Below are positions 62,614-64,000 of a stretch of 64,000 nt of DNA, in pieces. Within the stretch, counting starts at the first letter, position 1; each line of letters starts with the position of its first letter. Origin of the DNA: Brenneria salicis ATCC 15712 = DSM 30166 (GTDB lineage: Bacteria; Pseudomonadota; Gammaproteobacteria; Enterobacterales; Enterobacteriaceae); contig NZ_QNRY01000011.1 of NCBI RefSeq assembly GCF_003315515.1, forward strand, positions 1-64,000, read 5' to 3'. The position numbers were made by a program, and so were the translations under genes. The notes beneath the pieces were generated by a model. It did not search any database. It was not told the origin of the DNA and saw only the letters and a list, made by a program, of their open reading frames with translations.

Positions 62614-64000
62614 TTAGCATTTTTGCCAGTCATAATCCGCTTCGAGCGCGGCGGCGGCCTGGTAAATGGTGCTTTCGGCATAATGACGGCCAACCAGCAT
62701 CAGTCCTACCGGCAAACCATCAACCAGCCCGCAGGGAACGGACATGGCCGGGTGGCCGGTAATATCCTGCGGCGCGGTGTTGCCGATCATCTCAAACGCG
62801 CGCGTGATGTACTCGGTGATGGAGCAGCCTGGCTCTGGAAGCGGCTGAGCGGTGATCGGCACCGTGGGCATGACCAATAGATCATAACGGGACAAGGCAT
62901 CGTCATAGCCGGCGCGCGCTTTGCGCGCCAGATTCTGGGCTTTGGCATAGTAGCGGCCCTGGAAGTGTTCCAGTCCGTACTGACCGACGAACATACACAC
63001 CTTGAGCGAGGCGGCAAGGGCATCGGCGCGGTTTCGCCAGTCGGCGTGCTTATCCAGCAAGGCGACATCATATTGGCCCTTCCAGTTAAAGCCCATACCG
63101 TTGCCATGCATCATCTGCGCGGTCAATCCCTCGCAGCCGATAGGCGACCAGAGCGCGCCCGCCAGCGTGTGTTCAGGAACGGAAACCTCTTCGACCACCG
63201 CGCCCAGGCTTTCCAGACGTGCGATGGCTTCACGTACCTTGTCGCTGACTCTGGGATCCAGATTGCCCAGTTGGAAGCCTTCGCTTAGGATACCGATTTT
63301 CAGCCCCTTGACGCCGCGGCTCAGCGCATCGCTGTAGGTTTCGACCGGCGGCGCATACTGGCGCGGATCCAGTCCGTCCGCACCGGCCAGCACTTCCAGC
63401 ATCAGGGCGTTGTCGCGCACATTGCGGGTGATGGGGCCAACGTGGTCGATGGTGGCTTCAATCGGCATGACGCCGGTGTAAGGCACCAGACCGTGAGTCG
63501 GTTTCAAACCATAGATGCCGCATAAGGCGGAAGGAATGCGGATGGAGCCGCCCTGATCGGCGCCAATCGCCATCTCCGCTTCCCTGGCGGCGACCAGTGC
63601 CGCGCTGCCGGAGGACGAGCCGCCCGCCGCATAGCCGTGGCGATGCGGGTTGTGTACGGGCGCGGGATCGGAGGTATGGCTGCCGCCGGACAGACAGAAA
63701 TGTTCGCTGGTCGCTTTACCGAGAATGGTGGCGCCGGCGTCCAGCAGGCGAGTGACCACGGTGGCGTCGAAAGTCGGAACAAACCCTTCGAGCGTTGATG
63801 AACCGTTCATCATCGGCACGTTGGCCAGAGACACGTTGTCCTTGAGAACCACGGTACGCCCGGCCAGTTTTCCCTCCGCCGCGCCTTTCACCTCGGCCTT
63901 ATAGTACCAGGCGTTATAGCGGTTTTCGTCGCCGCTCGGCTGATAGCCCGCCGTGCGCGGATAACGCACCTCCGGCACGTCGTCGGGCAGTGAGTCGATC
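62614..64000 (-). CDS. amidase of nitrile hydratase operon, cut by window edge
   Basis: This amidase-signature enzyme converts the amide made by nitrile hydratase to a carboxylic acid and ammonia. The Lys-Ser-Ser triad lies in [27 protein letters not shown] and [12 protein letters not shown]. The frame stays open to 64000, reading ...[15 protein letters not shown]..., so the true start is outside the window and about 50-60 residues are missing. It ends 26 bases before nthA. Confidence 0.92.
   Translation of the reverse strand, partial: IDSLPDDVPEVRYPRTAGYQPSGDENRYNAWYYKAEVKGAAEGKLAGRTVVLKDNVSLANVPMMNGSSTLEGFVPTFDATVVTRLLDAGATILGKATSEHFCLSGGSHTSDPAPVHNPHRHGYAAGGSSSGSAALVAAREAEMAIGADQGGSIRIPSALCGIYGLKPTHGLVPYTGVMPIEATIDHVGPITRNVRDNALMLEVLAGADGLDPRQYAPPVETYSDALSRGVKGLKIGILSEGFQLGNLDPRVSDKVREAIARLESLGAVVEEVSVPEHTLAGALWSPIGCEGLTAQMMHGNGMGFNWKGQYDVALLDKHADWRNRADALAASLKVCMFVGQYGLEHFQGRYYAKAQNLARKARAGYDDALSRYDLLVMPTVPITAQPLPEPGCSITEYITRAFEMIGNTAPQDITGHPAMSVPCGLVDGLPVGLMLVGRHYAESTIYQAAAALEADYDWQKC

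Overview
The window is a chromosomal segment of an enterobacterium. Gene content and order run nrdHIEF, speED-yacC, hpt-can-yadGH, panDCB-folK-pcnB-gluQ-dksA, sfsA-thpR-hrpB-mrcB-fhu, hemL-erpA-btuF-mtnN-dgt-degP-cdaR. This matches the 3-4 min region of the E. coli map, and protein similarity is high throughout. The rearranged neighbours (kdp beside nrd, an sbp-cysTWA operon and a nitrile hydratase operon after cdaR) fit a plant-associated genus of Pectobacteriaceae such as Brenneria or Pectobacterium. That genus assignment is inference; no rRNA gene is present to settle it.

Layout. 1-8.3 kb: complete kdpFABCDE high-affinity potassium uptake operon on the minus strand, including the 29-codon kdpF, with a decayed piece of a second potassium transporter (Kup) just beyond kdpE. 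8.2-16.4 kb: an accessory, partly decayed region. It holds unrecognised ORF fragments, an 8-bp tandem repeat, a TetR-controlled envelope cassette (DUF2145 lipoprotein, Ser-rich exported protein, TetR regulator, MlaA-like lipoprotein), a SnoaL-like lipoprotein, a GNAT acetyltransferase fragment and an MccF-like peptidase broken by an internal deletion. 16.5-22.8 kb: nrdHIEF with tandem NrdR boxes, then speED and yacC. 23-25.8 kb: an iron-type ABC transporter lacking a binding protein. 26-41.4 kb: conserved core genes. 41.7-45.5 kb: fhuCDB without fhuA and with a frameshift in fhuB. 45.5-47.7 kb: a LysE-type exporter divergent from a MocR-type regulator. 47.8-55.8 kb: hemL to cdaR. 56.2-60 kb: sulfate/thiosulfate importer sbp-cysTWA. 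60.1-64 kb: amidase, nitrile hydratase alpha (frameshifted) and beta, an accessory protein with a His-rich tail and a CbiM-like cobalt permease, all on the minus strand, with the amidase cut by the window edge.

How it fits together. The nitrile hydratase operon encodes a full nitrile to amide to acid route plus cobalt supply, but the alpha gene is out of frame as written. The TetR cassette carries the same 17-bp sequence, with an imperfect palindrome at its core, upstream of each of the two outward-facing units beside the regulator. This suggests one regulator controlling two envelope transcription units, and it is the least described system here. Broken genes (kup, mccF-like, fhuB, nthA) cluster in accessory or transport functions. 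For fhuB and nthA a sequencing error cannot be excluded from the sequence alone.
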